From Microcoleus asticus IPMA8 (lineage in GTDB: Bacteria; Cyanobacteriota; Cyanobacteriia; Cyanobacteriales; Microcoleaceae), in contig NZ_SRRZ01000090.1 in assembly GCF_013179805.1 (NCBI RefSeq), positions 1 through 31,746 of the forward strand: DNA of 31,746 nucleotides. The letters run 5' to 3'. Of this stretch, positions 15,908 through 24,533 are shown one piece after another. A model generated the notes under the pieces. It ran no database searches. It was not told where the DNA came from and saw nothing but the letters and a program-made list of their open reading frames with translations. Every line of letters begins with the position of its first letter. The stretch's first letter is position 1. The position numbers and the translations under genes were made by a program.

Positions 15908-17338
15908 CTAATTTCCTAATATTCTGAGGAACTCTAGAAGTCTCGTGGGAACGAGAATTCCACCAATAATACTACTAGCTGGTGTGAGAACAGTGGTAAT
16001 GGTGTCTACCAAGGTAGCAGTCCTCGATCGTCCCACTATAATTATGTCATTATCTTGAATAAGTGGGTTGGTTTGAGCATCTATTCCTTGATTCAAATTA
16101 ATTGCTACTTCCGATCGGGATATAGTTCCATTAGGATTCAGCCTGATCAGTTCCACGGCTCTAGAGTTAGCGCGACTTAGTCTGAAACCCCCCGCACTCA
16201 TAATTGCTTGATTTAAGGTAGTATTAGGAGGTAATTTGAGCCCGCCCGGAGTATTGACTTCTCCGATAACACTCACTTGCACAGTCACCGGAGCAAAGCT
16301 AGCAGTAGCTAGAACAGAAACTTCTCCTGGGTCGATAGCCGTCGCTGTTGGGACAAAGATGATATCCCCTTCTTGTAGTATAGTATCTTGAGAGGTATCT
16401 TGTTCTTGCAAATATTGCCAGAGGTTAATAGTGCGGATTTGTTGTTTGCCACTTCTAGTATAACGTTGGAGTTGGATTTGGCGAATATCGGCGATTGATG
16501 TGATGCCACCAGCTAGCTGTAGAGCACGAATGATGGTCGGTTGTCCGTTGCTTCTTTGACCATTTTGGGTATCACCACCGATCGCTACATATCTACCGGG
16601 ACGCTTCACCTCTCCGAATACTGAGACAGTACGGGGTTGCTCTGCGGGTATAGAAAAATTAGATTCACTAACTTGATTTGTTTCTGCTAAGTTAATTGTT
16701 TCTTGAGGGGGAACCAATATTTGATCTCCATCTCGCAACGTGATGTCTTGGCTTGTTTGACCAGTTTGTAAATAATCCCACAGGTTATAAGTGATAGTTA
16801 CTTCTTGGTTAGCCTTGATACGACGTCGGATAATTATCCGGCGGATATCAGCGCTGGCTCGAATACCCCCAGCTTTTTCTAAAGCTTGAGGAAGGGTGGG
16901 AAACTGAACTGATGGTCTGTTTCCACCTCCATTAGCTAGGGGCAATGAGTAGGAGCCGGGACGACTGATTTCACCAGATAACCAAATATTGAGCGGGCGG
17001 GCAGCTTGTAAGCTGATGGTAACTAAAGGTCTTTTTACGACCCTGCCATAAGCTCTAGTAATAACTTGGGCTGCCTCTTGTAAAGTTAATCCTTGAAGGG
17101 GAATACTACCAATAATCGGGATTTGAATAGCTCCCCCAGCGGGAATTTGATACTCCCCACTAAGCTGGGGCAGATCGTAGATATCAATTCTAATATTGTC
17201 TCCACCACCTAGATAGTAGTCAGTATTAATGCTTATTGGAGGGGCTGGGGACTGAGCGAGGTTTATTTGAGGGTAAGAGAGAGTAAGTACCAGCGCCAGC
17301 AGTGGCACTTGTAAGGCAGGAAGGGTAAGCCATTTCAT
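15908..17338 (-). CDS. Wza-like polysaccharide export protein (Poly_export and SLBB domains)
   Basis: A secreted or outer-membrane export protein. I choose ATG 17338, which gives 476 residues and a clean signal peptide (MKW, then a hydrophobic run to about 27, cut near LAQS). A TTG at 17350 would add four residues. No lipobox Cys is present, unlike E. coli Wza. The Poly_export domain (about 37-115) starts YYLGGGDNIRIDIYDLPQLSGEY. Three SLBB domains follow (about 118-210, about 235-330 and about 350-440), each with a GEVxxPG core: SGEISRPGSY, FGEVKRPGRY and IGEVNTPGGL. A C-terminal hydrophobic segment (about 445-475) may anchor it. It precedes the Wzc-like gene and is divergent from the polymerase gene, consistent with a Wzx/Wzy-type export route. 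Confidence 0.92.
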   Translation of the reverse strand: MKWLTLPALQVPLLALVLTLSYPQINLAQSPAPPISINTDYYLGGGDNIRIDIYDLPQLSGEYQIPAGGAIQIPIIGSIPLQGLTLQEAAQVITRAYGRVVKRPLVTISLQAARPLNIWLSGEISRPGSYSLPLANGGGNRPSVQFPTLPQALEKAGGIRASADIRRIIIRRRIKANQEVTITYNLWDYLQTGQTSQDITLRDGDQILVPPQETINLAETNQVSESNFSIPAEQPRTVSVFGEVKRPGRYVAIGGDTQNGQRSNGQPTIIRALQLAGGITSIADIRQIQLQRYTRSGKQQIRTINLWQYLQEQDTSQDTILQEGDIIFVPTATAIDPGEVSVLATASFAPVTVQVSVIGEVNTPGGLKLPPNTTLNQAIMSAGGFRLSRANSRAVELIRLNPNGTISRSEVAINLNQGIDAQTNPLIQDNDIIIVGRSRTATLVDTITTVLTPASSIIGGILVPTRLLEFLRILGN

Positions 17339-17372
17339 AGGTAGTAACAAATTTGATGATAGAGGTCAAGCC
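17339..17372. promoter_or_regulatory. 34-bp divergent spacer with a ribosome binding site for the polymerase gene
   Basis: Only 34 bases separate the two divergent ATGs. AGAGG at 17361-17365 lies seven bases before ATG 17373 and is a reasonable Shine-Dalgarno for the polymerase gene. The spacer is too short for two separate promoters, so at least one must lie inside the other gene. Confidence 0.6.
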
Positions 17373-18728
17373 ATGAAAGATATTTTAAGAGTGCCGATGT
17401 TTGCGTTGATGCTGTTTTGTTTAGCGGTTGTCATCTTTGTGACTATTTATATTTTAGTCGCACGCCATCCCAAATTGGGTGTCACATTAGAAAAGATTTT
17501 TGTGGGGATACTTTTTTTTACCATCACTGGTGGTTCAGGGATCATAGCGATGCCCTTTACCAAACTCCATCCTAAAGTTTTATACAACTTAGAAAGTACA
17601 CCCCCAACGATTATTGGTCAAATTGCCATTTATGGTGCCATGATATTAATCTTATTTCCCCGACTAACTAAAACTACAAAAAAAACAGTCTCTCTACTCA
17701 TTAAATGGATAGCAGGAGACATTTGTTTAGGTTTGTTTTTGTTGACTATGACTTTGTCGGGCTTGTGGTCACAAACTCCTGAAATTACTTTTCGTGCTAT
17801 TTTTGCTATGTGGGGAATAACAATGGTTTCTATTTATGTAGGGAAAGTGTATAGTTGGTTGGAAATTTATGGATTATTGAGATGGCTAACTGGTTTATTA
17901 GCTTTATGGGGAGTGGTGAAACCAAATCCAGCACTGGACGGTTGTTGGACAGGAGTTTTTGGTCATAAAAACCCTTTTTCTTTTCAAATGGCTAATACAG
18001 CTTCTTTATGGATATTATATGCTGTTAAGGAGCGTAAATATCGATATTTCTCATTATTTATAACTTTAATAGCTTTAGTAGGATTGCAAAAAGGTTGTAG
18101 TGGTGCTAGTCGGATTTTGACAGTGGTATTAATCAGTTTGTGGAGTTATTTAGCTTTATTAAAAAAATTACCTGTTAAATGGGCTTTTCTCTGCTTTATC
18201 TTATTTTTGGTGGGGAGTATAGGTATAAGTATTTTGGTGTTAAATAATTTAGAGGCTATTATTGTGGATGGTTTGAAAAAAGATATGACTTTAACGGGTA
18301 GAACCGATTTTTGGCCTTTAATTATTGATCGAATTAATCAAAATCATCCCATATTTGGTTATGGAATGGCTGGATTTTGGCAGCCTTGGCGTGGCTTGGA
18401 AAACCCAGCTTACGGAATTATAGTAGTTAAATCGGGTTTTGTGCCACCGCACTCTCACAATGGTTTTATTGATATACTTTGCGAACTGGGTTGGGTCGGA
18501 TTGTTATTGTTTATTTTGTCATTTTTAAATAATATATTTAGAGGTATAAAGTACCTAGTTAAAGAAAGTTTTCCCGAGTCTGGTTTGCCTTTGTATCTAT
18601 TAACATTTATGCTAATGACTAATTTGACAGAGGGGGGATTATTTGGTATCGGTACTTATTGGTGTTGGTATGTAGTTTTATCGGTAAAATTGAGCTTAGA
18701 TAGGACAGCTAAGGATAATCAACACTGA
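17373..18728 (+). CDS. O-antigen ligase/polymerase family membrane protein (Wzy_C/WaaL-like)
   Basis: A 451-residue polytopic membrane protein with about ten or more hydrophobic segments across its length, starting at residues 6-28. The Wzy_C (O-antigen ligase) signature region (about 195-400) shows FGHKNPFSFQMA, a short loop rich in Gly and Ser (KGCSGASRILTV), LTGRTDFWPLII, IFGYGMAGFW and the conserved loop VPPHSHNGFIDILCELGWVG, whose His and Asn are typical of this family. It would polymerise or ligate exopolysaccharide repeat units at the periplasmic face of the inner membrane. Polymerase and ligase cannot be told apart by sequence. Its coding sequence is visibly more AT-rich than its neighbours, as often seen in polysaccharide loci exchanged between strains. 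Confidence 0.88.
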   Translation: MKDILRVPMFALMLFCLAVVIFVTIYILVARHPKLGVTLEKIFVGILFFTITGGSGIIAMPFTKLHPKVLYNLESTPPTIIGQIAIYGAMILILFPRLTKTTKKTVSLLIKWIAGDICLGLFLLTMTLSGLWSQTPEITFRAIFAMWGITMVSIYVGKVYSWLEIYGLLRWLTGLLALWGVVKPNPALDGCWTGVFGHKNPFSFQMANTASLWILYAVKERKYRYFSLFITLIALVGLQKGCSGASRILTVVLISLWSYLALLKKLPVKWAFLCFILFLVGSIGISILVLNNLEAIIVDGLKKDMTLTGRTDFWPLIIDRINQNHPIFGYGMAGFWQPWRGLENPAYGIIVVKSGFVPPHSHNGFIDILCELGWVGLLLFILSFLNNIFRGIKYLVKESFPESGLPLYLLTFMLMTNLTEGGLFGIGTYWCWYVVLSVKLSLDRTAKDNQH

Positions 18729-18762
18729 TGATGTCAGCATTGGGTCAGGCTGATTAATCTAC

Positions 18763-18791
18763 AGACTTGAGTGCGATCGCACTTTTTAGTC
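18763..18791 (+). terminator. HIP1-containing hairpin after the polymerase gene
   Basis: The perfect palindrome AGTGCGATCGCACT (18770-18783) is followed by T-rich sequence (CTTTTTAG). Outer bases AGACT and AGTCT can extend the stem. It lies about 40 bases after the stop codon and is a plausible intrinsic terminator built around a HIP1 site. Confidence 0.6.
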
Positions 18792-19000
18792 TAAACTGCA
18801 ATAACTAAGTAGACACACCTAAAAAAACAGAATACCCAGAACCCACACGGCTGTAAAAGTCTGGGTTATAATAGCCATCGAGTTTGACGTTGAATTGGGC
18901 TAAATTACCAGAACTTAGGCAACTATCCTCTGAAGAGGGGAAACCACCGGGCATTGCCCCTAAAATACGCTATATGTATAAGGCTATGCGTAAGTCGTGT
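18792..19000. other. Intergenic stretch with short inverted repeats
   Basis: Between the convergent polymerase and nblS genes. TACCCAGA (about 18833) and TCTGGGTT (about 18860) form an inverted pair. CCTCTGAAGAGG and GGGCATTGCCC (about 18930-18960) are two further small hairpins close together. No gene is seen. The latter pair may close the nblS transcript. Confidence 0.45.
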
Positions 19001-21166
19001 TTACTTAACATGACTCGCAATTGTTTCACTCTCCACCGCTGCTTCCACGGGCATTGAATTTTCCATCTCTACTGTTTGTTTCGGCTGGTAAACTGCCAAG
19101 TCGAACCAGAAAGTCGTACCCACATTAACTTCGCTAACTAAATTAATTTTAGTGTGGTGCTTGTCAATAATGTTTCTGACAATAGAAAGACCTAATCCCG
19201 TTCCTTCTAAAGTGTGTACTCGGTTTTCTACCCGGAAAAAGCGATCGAAAATTGCTTGTTGGTCTTCGGGATCTATGCCAATTCCAGTATCAGAAATTTC
19301 GATCCGCACTACCGGAAAATGTCCGGCATTTGGTGACAACTTGTGGTTGCCGGATTTGTCGCCTTTGTGGGTGGTTGCCTCCGACTCTAGCAAATACGCT
19401 CGAATTGCCACCTTGCCGCCGGATTGCGTAAATTTTAAGGCATTTCCTACTAAATTTGCAAATACTTGCAGCAGCAAATCGTAATGACCTAAAGCAGGCG
19501 GCAAACACGGGTCAACTTGTTGCTCTAGTTCGATGCCTTTATCCTTAGCATTCAACTGATAAGTCCGCAGGGTTTGTTCCACAGCTTGCGGGAGGTCAAC
19601 AGCATCCAAGTGATAAACTCGGCAGGATTCGAGCCGCGACAAGTCTAACACGTCGTTAACTAAACGAGTTAGTCGATCGGTTTCTCGATTGGCAATTTCT
19701 AGGAATTCCCTGCGCTCGCTTTCTAGAAGGTCTTCTCCGTACTCGTGGAGAGTCTCGATAAAAGATTTGATATTAAATAAAGGTGTTCTCAATTCGTGAG
19801 AAACATTGCTGATAAAATTGCTTTTAGCCTCATTGAGTTCTACTTCCCGAGTGATGTCCTGCACTGTCATTGCAATGCCTTTGAGACTTTCCCGGTAATG
19901 TCCAGAACCTTGATGCTTGGAAGTTTGCTCGTAGAAAGTACACTCTATAGCTACCGGGCGTTGCGACTCGGTACAGGTATCTTCCTCGTGGCGGACGCAG
20001 CTTTTGCACAGCGGTTCGGCACCCGGCGCTTTGTGCAGAATGACTGTAGTTAAAACAATCCGAATTGTACGATTGACTGGTTCGCTCATCGAGATGCGAA
20101 ATTCGCCACCTTCGCGCTCGCCCGCCACTATTTGGTGTAATGGTCTGGCCAACTCCTGCTGCACTTCTGCAGGTAAAATGTTCAGAACATTAACTTGAAG
20201 CGCATTTTTACCTTCCCATCCAAAAATCCGCATCCCCGTCGGATTAACTAAAATCACCTGCAAATTTGCGTCTAATAAAAGCGCCCCGTCAGCAATAGTT
20301 GAAACCAAAGTTTCTAACTTAGCTTTTTCCGCTGTCAACTCTTCAATATTTTGTTCTTCATAACTTTCGAGTTTCTGGGCCATCTCATTGAAACTGCCGA
20401 TCAACTCGCCTAATTCTCCACCCAAAGGCAGGTCAACTCGCTGCTTAAAATTCCCGCTGGCGATGTTTTTGACTCCAAAGACTAATTGTTTTATCGGCTG
20501 AGTAATTGTCAGGGCATTAAATACAGCTCCCAAAATTACCATCACCCAAATAGTGACAAACACTGCTAAAGTGACATCCCTAGTCAGATTTGAAGAGATA
20601 ACTGCTGCGGGATTTGGGTTAATGCCGATCGCCAAAACTCCCAAATATTTGTCTTCGTGAATTAGCGGCACAAATACGTCTGTTACTTCTCCATCTGGCG
20701 TCAAGTGTTGTCGTACCAAAGGCAAAGAAGTTAAATTTCTCGCCTCAATATCGGCAATAAAATTATCCGGGAGTTTAATTTGGCGGCGCAGGGTCAGAGA
20801 AGTTTCCACCTCCGATTCCGAAAAAGGAATCCCCAGGAAAATATCTCCCGCTTCGTCGGCGTAAAGCATATAGCGGACGCTGGAGGTGCTGCTGTAAAAT
20901 TGGCGGGAAAAGCGGGCGACTTCGGAGCGATCGTTTTTGGCAATCAGCGGCGCCACATTTGCCGCCAACAGCAGGCCGAGGTCGCGGCCGTAGCGAGTAT
21001 CGTTAAGTCGGGCGTCTTGCTGGATAGTATTCACGGCCCAGAATGTCAGGCCGCTCATAATTAACGACACTACGAGGGTAGCACCGGCCATCAGGCGGGT
21101 CTGGAGGGTAAAATCCGACCACCAGCGGGCAATAATTTCTCCGATTTTGTTTAGTATGGCCAGCAT
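19001..21166 (-). CDS. nblS: Sensor histidine kinase NblS/Hik33 (DspA, Ycf26)
   Basis: A 721-residue membrane kinase, the conserved cyanobacterial sensor that tunes photosynthesis genes and phycobilisome breakdown under high light, nutrient, cold and salt stress, usually with RpaB-type regulators. The order matches the family: membrane helix 1 (about 24-48), an extracytoplasmic sensor region (about 50-195), membrane helix 2 (about 200-220), HAMP (about 222-275), PAS (about 283-370), HisKA with His457 in SNVSHELRTPLFNIK, and HATPase with N box NLVGNALKF (about 570), DTGIGIDPED (about 625) and GTGLGLSIV (about 655). A Cys-rich stretch between PAS and HisKA, CKSCVRHEEDTC (about 384-395) with a later EC, could bind metal or sense redox state. 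It lies 170 bases downstream of purD on the same strand. Confidence 0.94.
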   Translation of the reverse strand: MLAILNKIGEIIARWWSDFTLQTRLMAGATLVVSLIMSGLTFWAVNTIQQDARLNDTRYGRDLGLLLAANVAPLIAKNDRSEVARFSRQFYSSTSSVRYMLYADEAGDIFLGIPFSESEVETSLTLRRQIKLPDNFIADIEARNLTSLPLVRQHLTPDGEVTDVFVPLIHEDKYLGVLAIGINPNPAAVISSNLTRDVTLAVFVTIWVMVILGAVFNALTITQPIKQLVFGVKNIASGNFKQRVDLPLGGELGELIGSFNEMAQKLESYEEQNIEELTAEKAKLETLVSTIADGALLLDANLQVILVNPTGMRIFGWEGKNALQVNVLNILPAEVQQELARPLHQIVAGEREGGEFRISMSEPVNRTIRIVLTTVILHKAPGAEPLCKSCVRHEEDTCTESQRPVAIECTFYEQTSKHQGSGHYRESLKGIAMTVQDITREVELNEAKSNFISNVSHELRTPLFNIKSFIETLHEYGEDLLESERREFLEIANRETDRLTRLVNDVLDLSRLESCRVYHLDAVDLPQAVEQTLRTYQLNAKDKGIELEQQVDPCLPPALGHYDLLLQVFANLVGNALKFTQSGGKVAIRAYLLESEATTHKGDKSGNHKLSPNAGHFPVVRIEISDTGIGIDPEDQQAIFDRFFRVENRVHTLEGTGLGLSIVRNIIDKHHTKINLVSEVNVGTTFWFDLAVYQPKQTVEMENSMPVEAAVESETIASHVK

Positions 21167-21336
21167 TTCACCAGTTCACCAGTTCAATATTAAAAGCAAG
21201 ATCAATTCCGTTGGTTCCCGATCGAATTTTCTGCTGCGACTTGTCCGCTACCGCCACCCCAGAGATACCAAACTTCATTGTTACATTTCTACATTGAGAT
21301 TGCTTGGCTTTCGGATGGCGGTCGATGCCGGAATTC

Positions 21337-22617
21337 CTAATTTTTATCGTCCAGAGCTCGGCGACCGATGTCCCGACGGCAGTAGACCCCTTCAAATTGG
21401 ATGCAATCAACTGCTGCATAAGCTTTGGAGATAGCTTGTTCCAAAGTTTCTCCCGCCGCAGTGACGCCCAAAACCCGGCCGCCGTCGCTCACCAACTGCT
21501 GCTGCTTCAACTGGGTGCCGGCGTGAAAAACTTCTGCTCCTTTGGCTTCAGCTTCCTCGATACCTGTAATAACTTTGCCTTTTTGATAACTTCCAGGATA
21601 ACCCCCAGAAGCTAAAACTACGCACACAGAGGCCCCCGACTTCCAGCGAATAGAATATTCACCGAGACGCTGCTGACAGCAGGCGAGCACCAAATCTTCC
21701 AAAGGAGTTTCCAGCAGCGACAAAACCGCTTGAGTTTCGGGGTCTCCGAAACGGCAGTTGAATTCTAAGACTGTGGGTTCTCCTTCGGGCGTAATCATTA
21801 AACCTGCGTAGAGTACACCCCGGTAGTCGATTTTGCGTTTTTGCAGTGCTGCGAGGGTGGGTTCGAGAATTTCTTCTTGAATCCTTTCCATGAGTTCCGG
21901 GGTGACAATAGGCGCTGGGGCGTAGGCCCCCATACCGCCGGTGTTGGCTCCCTTGTCGCCTTCGCCGATAGCTTTGTGGTCTTGGGCCGGCAGCAACGGT
22001 TCCACTGTGATGCCGTCGGTGAGGGCGAGAATCGAGACTTCTTGACCTGTTAAGAATTCTTCGACGACGACTCGGATGTTGTCGGTGCCGAATTCGCCTC
22101 GGAAAATGGTGTTGATGGCGCTGTGAGCCATTTTGACGGTGGTGGCAACGGTTACTCCTTTGCCTGATGCGAGTCCGTCTGCTTTGATGACTATGGGGGT
22201 TCCTTGTTCCAGAACGTATGCTTTGGCTGCTTCTGCGTCTGTAAATACGGCGGCTTTGGGTGTAGGGATGCCTGCTTCGAGCATCAATTCTTTGGCCCAG
22301 GATTTGCTGGATTCAATTTGGGCGCCGGCTTTGGTGGGGCCGAAAATCATCATTTTTCGCTGTTGGAAATAGTCGGCGATGCCTAGCGATAGGGGCAATT
22401 CGGGGCCGACGATGACTAATCCGATGTTGTTGACCATCACAAAGCGTTCGATGCCTTGGAAGTCGTCGATGTTGAGCGACAGATTTTGACAGCCTTTGGT
22501 TGTAGCTGTGCCGCCGTTGCCCGGTACGCAGAATACTTGTTTAATCCGCGTAGATTCTAGCAGTTTTTTTGCGATCGCGTGTTCGCGACCTCCGTTCCCC
22601 ACAACTAAAACTTTCAC
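21337..22617 (-). CDS. purD: Phosphoribosylamine-glycine ligase (GAR synthetase)
   Basis: A 426-residue cytoplasmic ATP-grasp enzyme joining glycine to phosphoribosylamine, the second step of purine synthesis. The N-terminal domain begins MKVLVVGNGGREHAIAKKLLES. The ATP-grasp core shows GLASGKGVTVA (about 150-160), the acidic VVEEFLTGQEVS (about 187-198) and DHKAIGEGDKGANTGGMGAYAPAP (about 213-236). The signature LEFNCRFGDPETQAVL (about 287-302) is intact. The start codon is GTG (22617-22615), giving the expected N-terminus directly. Length is normal. It is divergent from purK, so two purine genes share one control region, and is followed by nblS. Confidence 0.96.
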   Translation of the reverse strand: MKVLVVGNGGREHAIAKKLLESTRIKQVFCVPGNGGTATTKGCQNLSLNIDDFQGIERFVMVNNIGLVIVGPELPLSLGIADYFQQRKMMIFGPTKAGAQIESSKSWAKELMLEAGIPTPKAAVFTDAEAAKAYVLEQGTPIVIKADGLASGKGVTVATTVKMAHSAINTIFRGEFGTDNIRVVVEEFLTGQEVSILALTDGITVEPLLPAQDHKAIGEGDKGANTGGMGAYAPAPIVTPELMERIQEEILEPTLAALQKRKIDYRGVLYAGLMITPEGEPTVLEFNCRFGDPETQAVLSLLETPLEDLVLACCQQRLGEYSIRWKSGASVCVVLASGGYPGSYQKGKVITGIEEAEAKGAEVFHAGTQLKQQQLVSDGGRVLGVTAAGETLEQAISKAYAAVDCIQFEGVYCRRDIGRRALDDKN

Positions 22618-22955
22618 AGTATCCTCACCTATAAATGTTGTTCCCTGAATGTCTGATTTTCAGTGTTTGCACCTGTCTATCTGCTTTTTGCAGTGCTGTC
22701 AATTATGCCATGCTTGGCGATCGCCAATTGCTAGATGTGGCACTTTTCTGGAGGGGTGGGGTTCGACCGCTGTTTCCCAACGGCTGGGATCGTGCAATAA
22801 TTAAAGACTTTAGTCGCCAAATTATTCTGGGTGCTGCCTCGATTTAATCATGCAATTAAAACTATTTTTTGGCTTTTAACTCTTCAATTACTGTAATTCA
22901 TCCGGCGACAAATAGGGATAAAATAGGCAGGTTGACTCTGCGGAATTTTACTCAC
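22618..22955. promoter_or_regulatory. Divergent purD-purK control region
   Basis: A 338-base spacer between two purine genes pointing away from each other. It contains a HIP1-type GGCGATCGCC at about 22717. No riboswitch core or gene was recognised. The frame upstream of the purK ATG stays open back to a TTG at 22869, but the extra 29 residues do not resemble PurK. Confidence 0.5.
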
Positions 22956-24218
22956 ATGAAATCAAATCAAACCGCTGGGAGTTGGTCTGCCAAATTTAAG
23001 CGGGTGGGCGTTGTCGGCGGCGGCCAGCTAGCTTCGATGATGGGGGATGCTGCTGGGGCGCTGGGTATTGAATTGTTAGTGCAAACTCCCCATGCTAGTG
23101 ACCCGGCAGTTTCTGTTGCTGCTGATGCTATTTTGGCTGCTGTTGATGATGTTTTGGCTACGGCTCAATTGGCTGCTGGCTGCGATGTTATTACTTTTGA
23201 AAATGAGTTTGTGGATTTGGATGGTTTGCGGCAACTAGAACAGCAAGGTGTGTTATTTCAGCCGAGTTTGTCGTCGCTTTCTCCTTTGTTGGATAAGTAC
23301 GTTCAGCGCTGTTATTTACAAGGTTTGGGTTTGCCAACTCCGAGGTTTTGGGAATGGGATTGCAGTGCGGATTTGCCCCCCGAATTGTTGAAGGCGGTGG
23401 CGATCGACTTTCGGGCAATTTCTGTTTCCGACAGCGTGCAGATGGAAGGAGACTCGGATCCTGGATCGATCGACTTTCCCTTTGTTGTCAAAGTTCGCCG
23501 CCACGGTTATGACGGTCAAGGTACTTTTATTGTTAAGGATCGAGGGAGTTTTGAGTCAATTCGTGCTAAACTCCAAGGTCAGCCTTTGCTAGTAGAAGAG
23601 TTTGTGCCATTCGATCGCGAGTTGGCTGTGATTGCAGCTCGATCGGCAAATGGCGAAATTGCAATTTATCCGATCGTCGAAACCCAACAGCAAAATCAGG
23701 TTTGTCACCTGGTGATTGCACCTGCTGATATTAGTTCAGATGTGAAAACTGAAGCTTGTGCGATCGCCCGCACTCTCCTCAACAGCTTAGAAGCTGTCGG
23801 CGTATTCGGCATTGAATTATTTTTAACCGCCGATAATAAGCTGTTAGTCAATGAAATTGCACCCCGCACCCACAACTCGGGACATTTTACCATCGATGCC
23901 TGCGAAACTTCACAATTTGAACAGCATTTGCGCGCAGTTTGTCAACTGCCTTTAGGGAATTCCGATCTGAAATGTGCAGGCGCTGTGATGGTAAATTTGC
24001 TTGGCTACGAGTCGGCTGAGTCCGACTATTTAGCCAAACGAAAACAACTGGCACAAATTAGCGGTACTTTTGTACATTGGTATGGTAAGAAAGTATCGCG
24101 TCCGGGCCGCAAACTCGGTCACGTTACAGTTGTGCTCGACGCGGAGTTGGTGGCTCAGGGGCGATCGCAAGCACTGGCGATCGCTCAAACCGTTGAATCT
24201 ATCTGGTATGCAAGTTAA
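22956..24218 (+). CDS. purK: 5-(carboxyamino)imidazole ribonucleotide synthase
   Basis: A 420-residue ATP-grasp enzyme that makes N5-CAIR from AIR, ATP and bicarbonate in purine synthesis. I start it at ATG 22956 (MKSNQTAGSW), because the conserved first strand RVGVVGGGQLASMMGDAAGALGI follows about 17 residues later. The open frame from TTG 22869 would add a non-conserved leader. Family marks are DVITFENEFVD (about 83-93), VKVRRHGYDGQGTF (about 180-193), VEEFVPFDRELAVIAARSANGE and NEIAPRTHNSGHFTIDAC (about 308-325). It is somewhat longer than the usual 360-390 because of the leader and an insertion near residues 150-175. A probable 6S RNA gene follows on the same strand. Confidence 0.94.
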   Translation: MKSNQTAGSWSAKFKRVGVVGGGQLASMMGDAAGALGIELLVQTPHASDPAVSVAADAILAAVDDVLATAQLAAGCDVITFENEFVDLDGLRQLEQQGVLFQPSLSSLSPLLDKYVQRCYLQGLGLPTPRFWEWDCSADLPPELLKAVAIDFRAISVSDSVQMEGDSDPGSIDFPFVVKVRRHGYDGQGTFIVKDRGSFESIRAKLQGQPLLVEEFVPFDRELAVIAARSANGEIAIYPIVETQQQNQVCHLVIAPADISSDVKTEACAIARTLLNSLEAVGVFGIELFLTADNKLLVNEIAPRTHNSGHFTIDACETSQFEQHLRAVCQLPLGNSDLKCAGAVMVNLLGYESAESDYLAKRKQLAQISGTFVHWYGKKVSRPGRKLGHVTVVLDAELVAQGRSQALAIAQTVESIWYAS

Positions 24219-24323
24219 ATTGCTCGAAGCTTGCCAAAATCTGGTTAGTTGGTATATATTAAATAAAGGTTCTACTGCGACGTTGGTGACTGCCAATAAT
24301 GTTTTTTTGATCTATAACTCTTA

Positions 24324-24511
24324 ACTCTCGGGAATCAAGATGTTTGGACAGCAGTAAACTGGGCTTGTACCCAGAAACTTTAAGTCCGAGCCAACGGTAC
24401 CCACCTGGTAAAATACCAGGTCAAAAGCTGAGGTAAGACGGCGTTGCGGGGAGCCATTAAAATTTTAATTGAGATAGGCGCTGTGAAATATGGCTAGCCT
24501 ATTTTTTTTTT
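24324..24511 (+). ncRNA. ssrS: Probable 6S RNA
   Basis: This non-coding stretch lies just downstream of purK, the usual neighbour of cyanobacterial 6S RNA as I recall it. At about 188 nt the length fits. It contains TTTGGACAG, an ACTTTAAGTCCGAGCC block, the perfect hairpin ACCTGGTA-AAA-TACCAGGT (24403-24421), a second hairpin CTGGG-CTTGTA-CCCAG (24358-24373), and ends in a hairpin with a T-run. A TATAAC -10-like box is at 24313-24318, six bases before the assumed 5' end. 6S RNA binds the housekeeping RNA polymerase and adjusts promoter use as nutrients change. The exact ends are estimates, and identification rests on memory of sequence style and location, not on a covariance model. Confidence 0.72.
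24474..24511 (+). terminator. Intrinsic terminator of the 6S RNA region
   Basis: ATAGGC (24474-24479) pairs with GCCTAT (24497-24502), with a further GGCTAGCC palindrome at 24492-24499, followed by an unbroken T-run (24502-24511). This is the clearest U-tract terminator in the window on the plus strand. Confidence 0.75.
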
Positions 24512-24533
24512 GATATAAACGCCTTTACTCATA

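Noticed and set aside
22869..22955. TTG-initiated N-terminal extension of PurK
   Set aside because: The extra 29 residues are not PurK-like, and a good ATG lies at 22956 just before the conserved nucleotide-binding strand.
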